Below are positions 11,557 to 23,676 of a DNA stretch of 64,000 nt, piece after piece (within the stretch, counting starts at the first letter, position 1; each line of letters opens with the position of its first letter). The translations under genes and the position numbers were made by a program. The notes under the pieces are model-generated. The model saw only the letters and a list, made by a program, of their open reading frames with translations. It ran no database searches and had not been told where the DNA came from. The DNA is from Apium graveolens (Eukaryota; Streptophyta; Magnoliopsida; Apiales; Apiaceae), in NCBI RefSeq assembly GCF_009905375.1, contig NC_133657.1, positions 45,620,192-45,684,191 of the forward strand, in the 5' to 3' direction.

Positions 11557-13919
11557 ATGAGTAAGAAGGATATTGGTGTAAAGATTCCAATCCTGGAAAG
11601 AGATAACTATCATCATTGGAAGGTGAAGATGCATTTACATCTTCTCTCTTAAGATGAAAGCTACATCAACTGCATTGAAAATGGTCCTCACATCCCACAC
11701 AAGGTGGCCACAGCTGCTACTGCAACAGTTGCTGTTGGACAGTCTATTCCCAAGCCAAAGGCAGAATGGACTATTGAAGATATTGAAGAGGTCCACAAGG
11801 ATAAGAAAGCCATGAACATTCTGTTTAATGGCCTGGATTAAGATATGTTTGACAATGTCATCAACAACCAAACTGCTAAGGAAATTTGGGATACTGTGCA
11901 GCTTATCTGTGAAGGCATTGAGCAAGTTAGAGAAAACAAAATGCAGCTTCTCATTCAACAGTATGAATATTTTCACTTTGAAGAAGGAGAATCATTGAAT
12001 GATACCTTCAACAGATTTTAGAAACTGTTGAATGGATTGAAGCTGTATGGGAGAGTGTACCAAGTCAAGGACTCCAATTTAAAATTTCTAAGGTCTCTAC
12101 CAAAGGAATGGAAGCCTATGATTGTTTCTCTAAGAAATTCTCAAGATTATAAGGACTTCACACTTGAAAGATTATATGGAATTTTGAAGACATATGAACT
12201 TGAGATGGAGCAAGATGAGCTGTTGGAAAAGGGAAAGAGAAAAGGAGGATCAGTTGCACTTGTAGCTAACAGTGAGAAGGTTGAAGCCAGGAATGAGGAA
12301 AAGACAATGCCAAGTCTCAAAATTGGCACAAGCAAATCAGAATCAAGCAAGGGTAAAGAGCAAGTAGCTGAGGATGAAGACAATTCCAGTCAGGATGACT
12401 CTGATGATATTGATGAACATCTGGCTTTTTTGTCTAGGAGGTTTGCAAAGATGAAGTTCAGGAAAAATACAAAATTTACTAAGCCAAACAAAAACATGGT
12501 GGACAAATCCAAGTTTAAATGTTATAACTGTGGCATGAGTGGACACTTTGCAAGTGAGTGTAGGAAGCCAACCTCTGATAAAAAGAAATTTGAGCAAGTT
12601 GATTACAAAAAGAAGTATTTTGATTTGCTCAAACAAAAGGAAAGAACTTTTCTCACTCAAGATGATTGGGCAGCAGATGGGGTCAATGAAGATGATGATA
12701 TGGAATATGTCAACCTAGCCCTGATGGCTAATTCTGATGAAAATGAAACTAGTTCATCAAGCAACCAGGTAATTACTACTTATCTCTCTCACTTTCTAAA
12801 CATGAATGCAATGAAGCCATAGATGATATGTCCAATGAATTATATCATTTGCGTGTTTCCCTGAAATCACTAGCTAAAGAAAACACTAGGATCAAAGAGA
12901 ATAATGTGTTTTTAAGTGATATGAATGCTGTGTTAGAGGATCAGGTAATTGAGCTTGAAAAGATAAAGCTTAAATGCTTGACTGTTGAGAGTGAACTAGA
13001 AGAAGCTATTAAGAAAGTAGAAATTCTTTCTAAACAGTTAGAAAGTGAGCAAGAGATAATCAAGGCCTGGATAACATCTAGGGATGTTAGTGTTCAGATT
13101 GCCAAGGTTCAGGGAATTGAATCATTCTGTGAGAATTCCTGGAAGAAAAACAAAAAGGAGTTAGAATTAATTGATGGATTGTCAACGGATGTGGAATCAA
13201 CGGATGATGAAAGTTATCCGTTGAAGGAAGAAAAGGAGCATCCGTTGAAGGCTCATCAATTAAAACAGGCAAGTAATTTTAAAAATAAAAATCTCAATAA
13301 GAAGGATGATTCAACTTTCAAGAACTTTGTCAAAGAAGGAGCCAGCACATCCAAAGATGCCAGTAAGGTGAATATAGGACACATGACTTTAGATCAGCTG
13401 AAAAATAGGCTTAAGTTGGTTGAGGATAAGAAGGAAACTAAAAGAAAATCTAAAAGAAGTGGGAAGGTAGGGATTAATAAACATAACAATTACACACCTG
13501 ATAGGTATGCTCCTAGAAAAAGCTGTGTGCATTGTAAAAGTGTTAATCACCTATCTGATAATTGCAAATCTGTTAAAAATACTCCCATGCCTTCAAAACC
13601 CTCCATGCCTAACATGTCTATGTCACCTCTGCATGCCATGCCTGTTATGTCTTATCAGAATCCCCATGCACATTTTGCAAACATGCCATATATTTATAAT
13701 CCTTATTTTACTGCATTTAGTATGCCTCAAATGCCATACAATATGCCTATGTGGAATAACATGTTTGCACAATCTATGCCTTATCAAATTCAATCAAATG
13801 TGCTAAATGATTCTGTGACTAACCCTGCACTTCAACCAACCACATCTGAGATCAAGGTTGACCCAAAGTTACCTAAGTCAAAAGATGCAGGAGGAATGAA
13901 GTCTAGAAAAAAAGACTAA
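11557..13919 (+). pseudogene. gag: C unit 1 gag (broken)
   Basis: The ATG at 11557 opens a SIRE-like Gag (MSKKDIGVKIPILERDNYHHWK). The capsid-type region carries in-frame stops at 11650 (TAA), 11839 (TAA) and 12019 (TAG). A CCHC zinc knuckle CYNCGMSGHFASEC follows near 12518-12562. A one-base loss near 12790 relative to unit 2 shifts the frame to 12828-13919. The later part is a predicted coiled coil with four tcaacggat/atccgttga motifs in the coding sequence (13185-13250), then a second Cys motif (CVHCKSVNHLSDNC) and a Met/Pro-rich tail. The frame ends after a run of seven A at 13907-13913. Gag packages the RNA and builds the particle. Confidence 0.85.
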
Positions 13920-13975
13920 CAAGGCTGGACGCAAGGAAACTTGGGTACCAAAATCAACTTGATTGATTTTGTTGT

Positions 13976-16900
13976 GTGCAGGGAAAAAGAAGGAATCTAT
14001 GGTACTTGGACAGTGGCTGTTCAAGACACATGACAGGAGATTTCACCCTGCTCACAGAGTTTAAGAAGAGAGCTGGCCCTAGCATAACCTTTGGAGATGA
14101 CAGCAAAGGATTCACTATGGGATATGGCTTGATTTCAAAAGAAAATGTCATCATTGATGAAGTTGAATTAATTGATGGTCTCAAACACAACTTATTGAGC
14201 ATCAGTCAACTATGTGACAGAGGGAATACTGTTTCCTTCAATTCTGAAGCCTGTATTGTCACAAGTAAAAAGGACAATAAAGTGGACTTAGCTGACTTCA
14301 ACTCTACAGATGCAGAATCCACTACTTGTCTTTTCAGCAAAGCAAGTGCAGTTGAAAGTTGGCTATGGCACAAGAAGCTGTCCCATTTGAATTTCAAGAC
14401 AATGAATGATCTAGTCAAAAAAGGACTTAGTTAGAGGAATGCCTCTAGTTGAATTCACAAGGAATGGACTGTGTGATGCTTGTCAGAAAGGAAAGCAAAA
14501 GAAAGTATCATTCAGTAAGAAGCTTGAATCTGCAATTGATGAACCATTACAACTGCTACACATGGATCTCTTTGGACCAGTCAATGTATTGTCAATTTCA
14601 AGAAAAAGATATTGCCTAGTGATTGTAGATGATTTCTCAAAGTTTTCTTGGGTTTATTTTCTTGGATCAAAGGATGAAGCCAGTGAAATCATTATCAATC
14701 ATATCAAGCAAGTCAACAATCATCCTGATTTCAATGTAAGGAATATTAGGAGTGACAATGGAACTCAGTTCAAAAATTCAACCATGAAGTTGTTCTGTGA
14801 AGAAAATGGGATCATGCATGAGTTCTCAGCTCCAAGGACCCCACAACAAAATGGTGTGGTGGAAAGGAAGAACAGATCACTAATTGAAGCTGCAAGGACA
14901 ATGCTTGAAGAGTCAAAACTCCCAACTTACTTTTGGGCGCATGTTACACTCAGAATATTTCTCTAATCAATCAGGCAAAAGGCATGACTCCCTATCAATT
15001 ATTCAAGAGAAGAAAACCAACTTTAAACTTTCTGCATGTCTTTGGTTGCAAATGTTACATCTTAAGGAATCAATCTGATCACAAAGGAAAGTTTGATGTA
15101 AAGGCTGATGAAGGAATATTTGTTGGTTATTCTGCTAGAAAATCATATAGGGTCTACAATCTAAGAACCAACATTGTCATGGAATCTGTGCATGTTGTGT
15201 TTGATGATAAAAAGATTGATGGACTAACATATGAGGGACATCATGAAGGACTCAAATTTGACAACATTGAGATATATTGTGATGATAGTGAAGATGAGAA
15301 TGATGAAGAAGGCATCTCAAGAAGAATTCAGAATCTGCCTTTGGATAATGCACAGAATGCTGCATCCATTGAAAGTCATAATTCAGCTTCCGTTGAAAGA
15401 AGCAATACAGCATCCGTTGAAAGACAAAGTGCATCATCCGTTGAAGTTCATAATAAAGCATCCGTTGATCACAGTCTGTCAACGGATAATCAATTCATTT
15501 CATCAGTTGATAGAGCTCCCAATTCCTTTCAAAGGATCAGCAACTCAGGGGGAGTTTCAACCAATCAACATTCTATCTCACATCATGACAATACTGAGGC
15601 AACCTCATCTAGAGCTAATCTACCACCTCAAAGGAAATGGACCAAGAATCACCCTTTTGAACTGATCATTGGTGATGCTACATCTAAAGTGCAAACTAGA
15701 AGGGCTACTCAAGATGAATGTCTGTATAGTAGCTTTCTATCACAGGAGGAACCTAAGAGAGTGGAAGAAGCTCTATTGGATCCAGATTGGATTTTAGCAA
15801 TGCAAGAGGAGCTAAACCAATTTGAGAGGAACAAAGTATGTAAGTTGGTACCCAAGCCAAAGAACAAGAGTTCTATTGACACAAAATGGGTATTCAGAAA
15901 CAAGATGGATGAAAATGGTATTGTCATAAGGAATAAAGCCAGATTGGTTGCTAAAGGCTATTCTCAACAAGAAGGAATAGATTTTGATGAAACATTTGCT
16001 CCAGTTGCCAGACTTGAGGCCATCAGAATCTTTCTAGCCAATGCAGCCCATGCCAATTTCAAAGTCTATCAAATGGATGTCAAGAGTGCATTTCTAAATA
16101 GGGAATTGGAGGAAGAAGTTTATGTAAGCCAACCTCCAGGATTTGAAGATCCAAACTTTCCAGACTATGTGTATTATCTGTTGAAAGCACTCTATGGACT
16201 AAAGGAAGCACCTAGAGCCTGGTATGAGACTTTGTCAAAATTCCTTCTAGATAATCACTTCACAAGAGGTACTGTTGACAAAACTCTCTTCTTTAGAAAT
16301 GTTAATGGCTCTAAAATACTTGTTCAAATTTATGTAGATGATATTATATTTGGATCTACAGATGATAAGTTTTGTAAAAAGTTTGCTAAGTTAATGCAAA
16401 GTAAATATGAAATGAGCATGATGGGAGAGCTAACTTATTTTCTTGGTTTACAAGTTGAACAAGTTGGTGGTGGAATTTTCATTAGTCAAACTAAATACAT
16501 TTATGATCCTTTAAAGAAGTTTAACTTAATGGATTATTCATCTGCAAAAAGTCCCATGGCCACTGCCACCAAGCTTGAATTAAACAAGGCTGAAAAGTCT
16601 GTGGATATTTCAAGTTATAGAGGCATGGTTGGCTCACTTTTATATTTAACTGCTAGTAGACCTGATATAATGTTTTCTACATGTCTTTGTGCTAGATTTC
16701 AAGCTGACCCTAAAGAATCTCACTTAGTGGCTATTAAAAGAATCTTCAGATATCTCAAAGGGACTCCAAATCTAGGAATTTGGTACCCTAGAGAGTCTGG
16801 TTTTGATCTAATTGGCTACTCAGATGCAGATTATGCAGGCTGTAAAATAGACAGGAAAAGCACAACTGGCACCTGTCAATTTCTAGGGAACAAGCTTGTG

Positions 16901-17275
16901 TCATGGTTCAGCAAGAAGCAAAATTCTGTTTTTACATCAACAGCTGAAGCTGAGTACATTGCTGCTGGTAGTTGTTGTGCACAGATACTATGGATGAGGA
17001 ATCAACTATTTGACTATGGTTTGACTGTTGACAAAATTCCTATATTCTGTGACAACACAAGTGCCATTGCCATTACTGAAAATCCAGTGCAGCACTCAAG
17101 AACCAAGCACATTGACATCAAGTACCACTTCATTAGGGAACATGTGATGAAAGGTACAGTGGAACTTACATTTTGTTCCAAGTGAAAAGCAGATTGCAGA
17201 CATATTTACCAAGCCACTTGATGAATCATCATTCACAAGATTAGTAAGTGAGCTAGGTATGCTTAATTATTCATA
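13976..17275 (+). pseudogene. pol: C unit 1 pol: protease, integrase, RT, RNase H (broken)
   Basis: Copia order is seen. The aspartic protease has WYLDSGCSRHM; integrase has the zinc-binding WHKKLSHL...CDACQKGK and catalytic MDLFG, RSDNGT and VVERKN; reverse transcriptase has YVDD at about 16333; RNase H has YSDADYAG and [10 protein letters not shown]. The segment starts in mid-frame; its first codon is GTG and no real start is expected, since pol is made as part of a polyprotein. Lesions are a one-base gain near 14420, a frame change near 14940 shared with unit 2, an in-frame 10-codon deletion near 14285 absent from unit 2, and a one-base gain near 17165 before the end. LKEAPRAW replaces the usual LKQAPRAW. 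The integrase-RT linker has repeated ASVE units encoded by the motif. Confidence 0.88.
15360..15510 (+). repeat. Motif array within pol linker, C unit 1
   Basis: Seven copies or variants of catccgttga (inverted orientation) and one tcaacggataa (15479) lie between integrase and reverse transcriptase. They encode a protein repeat A-S-V-E/D in a Ser-rich linker. Unit 2 has the same array at 27510-27660. Confidence 0.85.
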
Positions 17276-17279
17276 AATT

Positions 17280-17818
17280 TATGTCCTCTATATAATCTGT
17301 CTTGAAGCCTGAAATAATTTGCTGCAAGAACAAAGTTGGCTTTAGTAAAACTTATTCTATCAACGGATATTCCCTATCCGTTGAAAGCCAAAATTGTTCT
17401 ATCAACGGATGATCATTATCCGTTGAAAGACAAATACATTTCTGGTAATTTTATCCCTCAACGGATAAAATGGTGTTGATCATCAACGGATAACTATTTA
17501 CCTTATCCGTTGAAGTGTCACATCAGTTACTTTAAGTGAGTCACAGCCGTTGATTCTTTTACTTAACCGTTGGTACAAATATACACTATTGTATATATTT
17601 GCATTAAAGGCAGTTTTCAGAATTTCTACAGTTTTCTTTATTCTTTAACGGCTGTAATTTGCTTGAAAGTATCATTTAATCATTTTATTTTACGTTTTAA
17701 TTCAAGAAAGTATAAAAGCCCATTGAATTCCAATTTTCACTTTACGCTTTCTTGCAATTTTTATTCTCCTTCTCTCCCAAAATTCTCATGTTTTTCCCTG
17801 CAACCTCTACTCACAACA
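17280..17818 (+). other. Spacer between pol and third ORF with motif hairpins, C unit 1
   Basis: After pol, tcaacggata copies occur as inverted pairs. Pair 1 is 17360-17369 with 17375-17384 (perfect 10 bp, 5-base loop). Pair 2 is 17402-17410 with 17417-17426. Pair 3 is 17483-17492 with 17504-17513. A single direct copy lies at about 17457. Such pairs can fold as RNA or DNA hairpins. The rest, 17520-17818, is a pyrimidine-rich leader up to the ATG of the third ORF; two accgttg/gccgttg near-copies occur at 17545-17575. Confidence 0.88.
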
Positions 17819-20800
17819 ATGGCACCAGTAGTCAAAATTATGTCTCAAACATGATTTGTTTATGAAAAGAATAATTTCGTAGCCTTGGTTGAAAATAAAG
17901 AAGCCCATTCTGATTATCACAAGATGATGGACTTCATCAAAGACTGCAAACTAAGCTATGCAATGTTGGAAGCCCCAACCATCTACTGTGAGGTGATTGA
18001 GGAGATTTGGCAACTGCAGAGTTCAACTCCACAGATATGACTATTGCCTTCTCTCTCAAAGGTAAGGATTATTGCATTAACTGTGATGTTATACAGTCTT
18101 GCTTTAAGTTGCCTGAGAATAATGCCATGACACCACACACTGATAAAGATGTATCTGCTATGTTAGATTCCATAGGCTATGCTTTTGATTCTGCTAGTTT
18201 AGGTAGTATTAGAAGGAAAGGGCTTAGGAAAAATGGAGTTTTCTTGGAGATGCCTTTATTAAGGTTTTCTCTGGGAAGATTAGCAATTTTGATGCCATAA
18301 CTTCATCTCTTGTTAATATGCTTTATATGCTAGTTTCTGATAGGTACTTTAATTTTAGCAACTGTGTCATTCTAGAATTAGGTTCCAGATTAGGTAACAA
18401 AGCTAATAGACCACATAACATCTACTATGCTAGATTCTTTCTGTTATTGGCTAACCATGTTGCTGAAGGATTGGTTATATCAAATGAGAATAATAAACTC
18501 AAATGCTGGGCACAAGAGAAAAGGGTCCTTGCAGACCTTTTAAGAATGAACCTCAACAGCCAGGTGCCATTGGTATATTTGCCAATCATGAATGCACCAC
18601 AGGTAAGTGAGGTAAACACTTCTATAACTCCTACTATTTCCAACCCCATTGTTTCTTTGTCTTCCAGTGTGGCAATGGAATCTGTGTCTTTGTCCAAACA
18701 GGTTCCTACCAAAGCCACCAAAACTAAAGTTTCAAAACTCAAGTCAAAGAAAACTACCTCTGTTGTTTCTCAAAAGACAGCAGTTGTAACAACTACCATA
18801 AACCCTGAAGGGAGTGAACAGGGTGTGAATGGTGAGGGGAGGGGTGAACATCAAGAAACCCCCCAGGATAAGGTGGGAGAGGTGAATGGTACCCAAGCCA
18901 GCCAAACCACAGTCTCTCAAAAGACTGTGGTGGTTCAAAAGGAGTCAAACACATCCCTAGTTGCATCCTCCCAAAAGGGTGCAACTATTGAAAATAGTCC
19001 CCAACCAGGGACACAGACCAAAAGAGGGAGGGACACTGAAACCACACATTCACCAATTAAAGCCTTTTCAAGGAAGAAGAAGGCCAAGACCCTAGTTTCC
19101 ACAGAAGGGGCACACACAGCACATATACATCCACCTGTATCTGTGCCTTCTCAAATTCAGCTTGATGTGATTCCAGCAAATGTGGAGTCACAGCCCCATT
19201 CTCTCATAATAGAAACACACCAATTATCAAACTCTCCATCACCCTCTCTGGACGTGGATATGATATTCACATCAATTCCTGATTCTCCCTCATTAAAACT
19301 CAGGGAGGAGCCCCACTCAAAACCTGATGATCATCATCTTTTAGATGATTTGTTGGATCATCAGCCAATTCTTTCAGATGTAGTTGAAGAATCTATGTCA
19401 CCTCACTTAAAATCAATTCACACAGATTCAACAATTATGTCACTTTCTATATCTACATCTTTTCCTTCTTCAACGAATATCTCTCATCCGTTGACAAGTG
19501 GTTGTTCTTCAACGGATAAGCTTAACTGCAGTTATCCGTTGATACCATCAGTTTCCACATCAACGGATACTCCCTATCCATTGATGGTCTCTACACACAT
19601 AACAAAAACAATTCCAACTATAGAGGACATGGTTACTGTACAATCACTTTTAGGTTTGAGGGAAGGGAGTGATCTTTTGAGTGAGAGGCTGGGTTGCTCC
19701 CAGGCAAAAGGAGAGGTTGAGAGTCACCATATGCATGCTATTTCTTCCAGCATGGCAAGAGTAAGTGAGAGGAGTGCCACCTTAGCAGGTGAGGGTGAGG
19801 ATGTGAGGGTGTGTGTGAGCCAGGGGGAGCCCCTGATGCAAGAAAATAAAGAAAATGAGAGAAAGGCAGGTACAGAAGCTATAAGGGTGGATCCAGCCAT
19901 TGCTAGTGAGTCAATGAAAGTGGATGATGCAGAAAAGGAAAGACAATTTCAGCAACATTACAAAGCTGTAATTGATAACATTTCCTTGGATGCTGACACT
20001 TTTACTCATCCTGTTTCAGCCTATCAATTATTGGCTGCTCAGGGCAATGTGGAGGCAGAATAGACTTTAAACATTGTACACACTTCAGAATCTCTTCTCA
20101 GAGACAAAGCTGATGTTAACAGGCTGCCTTCTCAAGCTGGTGAGCCATCTGAAGAATTTGGAGTAAATTCTAATGATGATGGCTCTGATTCTTTGGATGA
20201 GAGCATGAACTTAGGGGGAGTAGCAGGCCCAAGTTCTGTTCCAGATCTTCCTGAATGGGCATGGGCAAAAGCATCAACACCAGAAGAGTTTGGTGTCACT
20301 TTGGTCAGACAAGTCATGACAATTCAGAAGGCCCTTCAAGAGACTACAGATGCTGGTACCAAGGCAATTCTTCAAGCTCATCTGGACTCTCTGCATCTCT
20401 TGCAATTGCAGCATTTCAAACAGAATCTAAGTGTGGATGAACTCGAGCAGGACATTGCTGATCTGAAATCCTACAATGCTGAGAAGTTGGATTCAGTCAT
20501 ACCTTATGGTACTATGCAAGATTTGTTGGGGAGACTGAGGAAAGAATCTGATGCTGACAAGAGGCTGGCCAGATTGGAAACCAGAGTTCAGATCATTAAA
20601 GACTCTATGGTCACCATTCTTCAGAATCAACAAACTCAAACAAATCTACTCATGCAGCTGGCAAAAGCACAAGGCTTGACCCCTACCCTTGATGATAACA
20701 AAAAGGGGGAGAATAAAGGGAAGGGGAAGGAGAGCCATCGACAACAGTTCAAATATCTCAAGTGCTAGTTCCTGCCATCACCACTTCTCCAACTATTCAA

Positions 20801-22350
20801 CTCAAAGGAAAGCTTGATGGAATTGATCTAATCCAGATAGCAGCAGCTAAATTGCAAGTCAAAGAGCAAAGGAAGAAGATTGATGAAAAGATGCAACAAA
20901 TTTTTGGTTCTACAACTTCTCAATCACAATCTGTGAAGCATAGCACAAAAGTGGAATCAATTATTATGGAGCTCAAGCCAGTAGGGAGGAATAAGGTTGG
21001 AGAGACTTCTTCCAAGAATCTGAAATCTATGGTTCTCAAGCCCAACAACAGATCCAATAAGGACTCTACAAAGAATCCTCTAAGCCTTGCTCAGATGAAA
21101 GGAGTGGATTTTCCTCTTCCAAAGCCTGATGAAGACAAGCTTTTGGGTAGAAGTATCACAAAGCACAAAGAGACCATGGATGTGGTTGTAAGGAGGAACA
21201 TGGCTATTATCTTCAGAGAGGGAAAGAGCATATGTGTGATGCAAGGACATCCCAAATTCTCAATAGCCAAGAGGGAAGAAACCAGAAGGTTGAAGGAAGA
21301 AGCCAAACAGCTAAAGGCTGACAAAAGAGCACAAGTAAAGCTTGAAAAACAGCTAAAGTCAAGTCAGGCTGAAGAATAGAAAGAAATTGAAGACAAAAGT
21401 GAAGATGAAGATGTGGGGGACATGGTTGATACTGATATGGAAGAGAGAAGTAAGGAAAAAGAAGAATGGCAGAAAGGGAACAGAAAGAAGGCCAATGCAA
21501 AGAGAAAGATGTAGACAAGACTGAAGAAACCCAATCAAAATCCGAACCACTACCTTCTATTCCTGAACCCATTGTGCCTGACCCCTTCATGAACATTCAT
21601 GGTGAAACAATCATTCCCAAGGAGGAACCAATTGATTGGGACACCATCAAATTGCCCAGCTTCCTAACCTTTTCTCCACCATCAAAGAAGCAGAAAAGAA
21701 GAATCAAATCAACACCCTCTAAAGCCTCAATCAAATTCACACAGAAGCCTAAGCCTAAGCCTCAAGCCTCTAAGGATGATTATGTTCACATCTGTGACAT
21801 AAAAGAATTTTCAGACATTGAACTCTATCTGGATGAGCTGGAGGAAGTAAGGGGAATAGCTGCCTACAGACAGCTACCAGAAAGACTAGTGTTCAAATAC
21901 AAAGGAGATGGGGAAAGAACTTGGCCTCTTTACAAAATTCTAAATGAAGGCTACTCTACCTTGATTAGAGTCTACTCATCCATACAAAGGGATTCTGGCT
22001 TTACCAGGACTGCCAAGACTAAGATTCTCAACAAGATTGCCAACATAAGGAAAACTTGGGGGGAGCCCAATGCCTTGCCTAGAACATTACTCATTCAAGA
22101 AAGAGGAATTACAGTTCACAAATCACCTCATTGGTTGATGGAGTTCAGAGACAACAAAGGAGTCAAAAGATTTTTCAGAATTGAAGATCAGCTCAAGATT
22201 GCCAGTAATGAAACTCTCAAGGATATGCAATCTAAGTTGGACATCAATGAAGAACATGAAGCTGAATTCTACAGACAACTTCAACTTCAAATAGAGGAGA
22301 ATGACATGAGGCTAGGAAAGAAAATAAGGGATCGAAGGAAAAGAAATTAA
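17819..22350 (+). pseudogene. C unit 1 third ORF, unknown function (broken)
   Basis: The ATG is at 17819. The order by eye is: an N-terminal globular domain (to about 18600) rich in aromatic residues, a long Ser/Thr/Pro-rich part with motif copies at 19470-19580, a helical part (about 20190-20700), a basic part (20760-21500) and a C-terminal domain (from about 21780) ending in basic residues. No signal peptide or clear membrane helix is seen, so I do not call it an envelope. Breaks include a stop TGA near 17850, a frame change near 18010 (shared with unit 2), a one-base loss near 18230, TAG at 20061 (shared) and frame changes before 20762 and near 21466. The N-terminal domain may be related to the plant transposon domain of large repeats, but I could not check. 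Confidence 0.75.
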
Positions 22351-22538
22351 TCTGCTCAGGCTAAAGGAGCACCCTTGGAAACAATGTAATTCTTCATTTC
22401 CATCTCAGCATACACATTTTTGCAGCACTTTTGAATTTCTGCTTTATTATAGTTTATATATTTGTCAAGTGTTTTGTTATCATCAAGCTAAACCCAAATT
22501 TATGCCTACAGTTCTAGTAGACATAAATAGGGGGAGAT
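22351..22538 (+). other. 3' untranslated part and polypurine tract, C unit 1
   Basis: No coding sequence. It ends in aaatagggggagat (22525-22538), the polypurine tract, directly before LTR 2. The same tract occurs in element D. Confidence 0.85.
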
Positions 22539-23616
22539 TGCTAGGAATATGTGTATTAGTTTGATGATAAGTTAAACAAAACACTTAAGTAGAAATCTAA
22601 TGTTTGTAGCCTCAACGGATAAGACCATCTTGGTTATCCGTTGAAGGAGTAGCTTTATTTAGCAATAAGTTTAGTATTGTAGCACATTTCATTCTCTGGA
22701 TTCAAGTTGTAATTCTTAGATGTTGTAGGAAAGTATCAGTCAATAGGAGGGCTAATTGTAAATATTTCATGCCTTGTAATTTTGTATAAGTGAAGAGGTA
22801 TCAACTGATATTGAAGACCTTCAACGGATAAGAAACAAAGCTTCAACGGATGTCTCTAATGCTTCAACGGATAATATCCATCAACGGATAAGTGCTTCAA
22901 CGGATAAAGACTTCAACTGATAATGCATCAACGGATAAAGCTTCAATGGATAAAGCCTCAACGGATAAGGCATCAACGGATGAAAGCTTCAACGGATGCT
23001 TAGTTCATTAGCAGTTGATAGTGACAATTCATAAGCTGACAGAGGCACATGGGTTGACAGAGACAAACTGGAATGTGGAAGCCTCTTGGAGAAATCAAGA
23101 AAATGCAGCATTTCCATTCTGGTGCAAACAAGGAAGTGTTCAAAGATTCACAGATTATCCTAGATTGCATTGGATAGAGAAATGAAGAAGAAACATGTGA
23201 AGAGCCTTTTTAATTGTATTTTACAGTTTTGTCTTCACTTGTAAACTTGGTGATATATAAACCAAGTAGCAACTAGTAATTAGATATGAATTTTCCAGAG
23301 CTGTTTAGAAAAATCCAGAGAGAAAATCATCTAGTTTGTACTAGGAAGCAGCTGTGATTTAATTCTTTGAATCACAGATTTTGTGAAATAACACATCTCT
23401 GGTGGAACAACAAATCCACCAGAAAAGTTTTTAAGTTCTCTGTGTTCTTTACATTTGTGTTTGAATATATATCTGTCTGCATTGGCTTCAAGCAATTCAC
23501 ACATACTTGTTCTCAGAAACACTTAGCCTTAGAAACTGCTCAAAACTTGAAAAAGTTTTGAGATTTACATTCAACCCCCTTCTGTAAATCTCATTGTTAG
23601 TCCACTGGGAATAACA
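22539..23616 (+). mobile_element. Element C, LTR 2 (middle, shared, 1078 bp)
   Basis: Full-length version, serving as 3' LTR of unit 1 and 5' LTR of unit 2. No TSD lies on either side. It keeps the 105 bases lost from LTR 1. Motif array 22612-22997, including one inverted tatccgttga at 22636-22645. Confidence 0.93.
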
Positions 23617-23618
23617 AT

Positions 23619-23630
23619 TGGTATCAGAAC
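23619..23630 (+). other. Primer-binding site, C unit 2
   Basis: tggtatcagaac two bases after LTR 2, identical to unit 1. Confidence 0.85.
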
Positions 23631-23676
23631 TTGCTCTTAACATACAAAGAGTTTAAAGATCTATTCTGCTAACATC

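Noticed and set aside
13907..13913. Programmed -1 frameshift at the A7 run at the end of gag
   Set aside because: The -1 frame soon meets a stop in both units (near 13964 and 26085), and the likely Gag continuation needs +1. A plain one-base insertion shared by both units is simpler.
13976..14434. Start codon for an independent pol protein
   Set aside because: The open frame begins with GTG and lies upstream of the protease motif. Copia pol is made as part of a polyprotein, so no separate start is expected.
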